The notes under the pieces are model-generated. The model was not told where the DNA came from, did no database searches, and worked only from the letters and a program-made list of their open reading frames with translations. From the NCBI RefSeq assembly GCF_000190735.1, contig NC_015177.1, positions 4,402,001-4,466,000 of the forward strand: a stretch of DNA of 64,000 nucleotides. Reading direction: 5' to 3'. The position numbers and the translations under genes were made by a program. Source of the DNA: Pseudopedobacter saltans DSM 12145 (GTDB taxonomy: Bacteria > Bacteroidota > Bacteroidia > Sphingobacteriales > Sphingobacteriaceae). This document shows positions 63,518 to 64,000 of the stretch, one piece after another (positions within the stretch are counted from its first letter, which is position 1; each line of letters begins with the position of its first letter).

Positions 63518-64000
63518 ATGAAGATACTTAAGATAAAAAACAGAGAAATACCACTTTTATGTTTATTAACAATCTTGTTCAATTTGACAGTAGCAACCGC
63601 ACAGACGAAATCAAGAAATTATGATTTAGAGCGACCTTTAAGATACTTTCCGGAAAATGATGCTTTCGTAATAAAGAACGGAACAAGAAAGTTTAATAGG
63701 GCACTTTATGGTACCAACACGGGCTATCGTACCGAAGCGGGAGATTTGCCAGAGTTTGCACTTTATATGCCAGGTATGGGAGGGAACTTGCGTTTTGCTT
63801 TGATTAAGGGAACAAATAGTGTCTGGATTACCGAATTGAAAAATATCAAAGCGATTTACCGACCGGGATCAATGCTTTATGAAATTACCGATGAATCTTA
63901 TTTAGGTACTGGAAAATTGAATATTACCATTTTGTCTAGTGCAGAAAAAGACGGTTTTATTGTAAAAACAGAATTCGATAAGGTTACCGATAAATCACTG
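63518..64000 (+). CDS. Start of a DUF4450-like secreted protein (3' end outside window)
   Basis: An ATG at 63518 opens a frame with no stop for 161 codons to the window edge. A signal peptide ends near residue 29 (VATAQ), followed by YDLERPLRYFPENDAFVIKNGTRKFNRALYGTNTGYRTEAGDLPEF, with MPGMGGNLRFALI a little later. I recognise this style from DUF4450 proteins of Bacteroidota pectin loci; these are large proteins with a C-terminal helical barrel, but only the N-terminal beta-rich part is visible here. It lies 141 bp after the type IX-secreted lyase and probably continues the locus. The family name is from memory. Confidence 0.6.
   Translation, partial: MKILKIKNREIPLLCLLTILFNLTVATAQTKSRNYDLERPLRYFPENDAFVIKNGTRKFNRALYGTNTGYRTEAGDLPEFALYMPGMGGNLRFALIKGTNSVWITELKNIKAIYRPGSMLYEITDESYLGTGKLNITILSSAEKDGFIVKTEFDKVTDKSL

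Noticed and set aside
1-64000. CRISPR arrays, tRNA and rRNA genes
   Set aside because: No regularly spaced short repeats, cloverleaf or rRNA-like segments were found by reading both strands; a dedicated scan (for example tRNAscan-SE, Infernal) was not possible.

Overview
The window is AT-rich, densely coding Bacteroidota DNA. SusC/SusD pairs, a hybrid two-component regulator, a type IX secretion signal, TAnnTTTG-type promoters and the absence of Shine-Dalgarno-like spacing all fit this. Gene style suggests Sphingobacteriaceae (Pedobacter-like), but that is an inference from protein character, not a database result.

Layout. 1-3160 is ordinary chromosome: a partial helical protein of unknown function, a fatty-acid hydroxylase and an NDH-2-type dehydrogenase. 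3520-4904 is a complete IS3-family element with 34-bp inverted ends, a GTA target duplication and an A-AAA-AAG frameshift site. 5043-7490 (minus strand) holds a sugar-kinase-like phosphotransferase and a LacI-type repressor; the same perfect palindrome CAAACGTTTG lies in front of each. From 7662 to the end is a large pectin-utilisation locus, interrupted only by one opposite-strand outer-membrane protein (31863-34682).

The pectin locus has several transcription units. (i) A rhamnogalacturonan acetylesterase-like SGNH protein. (ii) A 15-kb operon, 9225-24526, that interleaves three fasciclin-domain lipoproteins with two SusC/SusD pairs and ends in a strong terminator. (iii) SusC/SusD, a beta-propeller hydrolase and a PL22 oligogalacturonate lyase (24769-31785). 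(iv) GH2, two atypical GH28 enzymes and a hybrid two-component sensor/regulator (35151-45262). (v) SusC/SusD, a PL1 lyase, an (alpha/alpha)6-type lipoprotein, GH105, a canonical GH28 and a second GH105-like enzyme (45794-58856). (vi) A 1419-residue secreted PL1 lyase with a type IX sorting domain (59117-63376), then the start of a DUF4450-like protein cut by the window end. Together they would cut pectin outside the cell (PL1), import oligomers through SusCD, and trim them in the periplasm (GH28, GH105, GH2, PL22, deacetylation).

The most interesting signals are non-coding. Three promoters (-7 boxes at 45362, 45614 and 58981) each carry two copies of an imperfect 14-bp direct repeat exactly 21 bp apart, and in all three the second copy starts exactly 35 bp upstream of an identical TAAGTTTG box. 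This is the geometry expected for an AraC-type HTCS operator. Two of the three are followed by the same two-hairpin leader RNA; one copy ends in a T-run terminator (candidate small RNA) and the other reads into the type IX-secreted lyase. A second promoter family, with a CAGGA-type direct repeat of 10-bp period placed 26 bp upstream of the -7 box, precedes four other units (esterase, fasciclin/SusCD operon, second SusCD operon, GH2 operon). The locus therefore seems to be wired by at least two distinct regulators.
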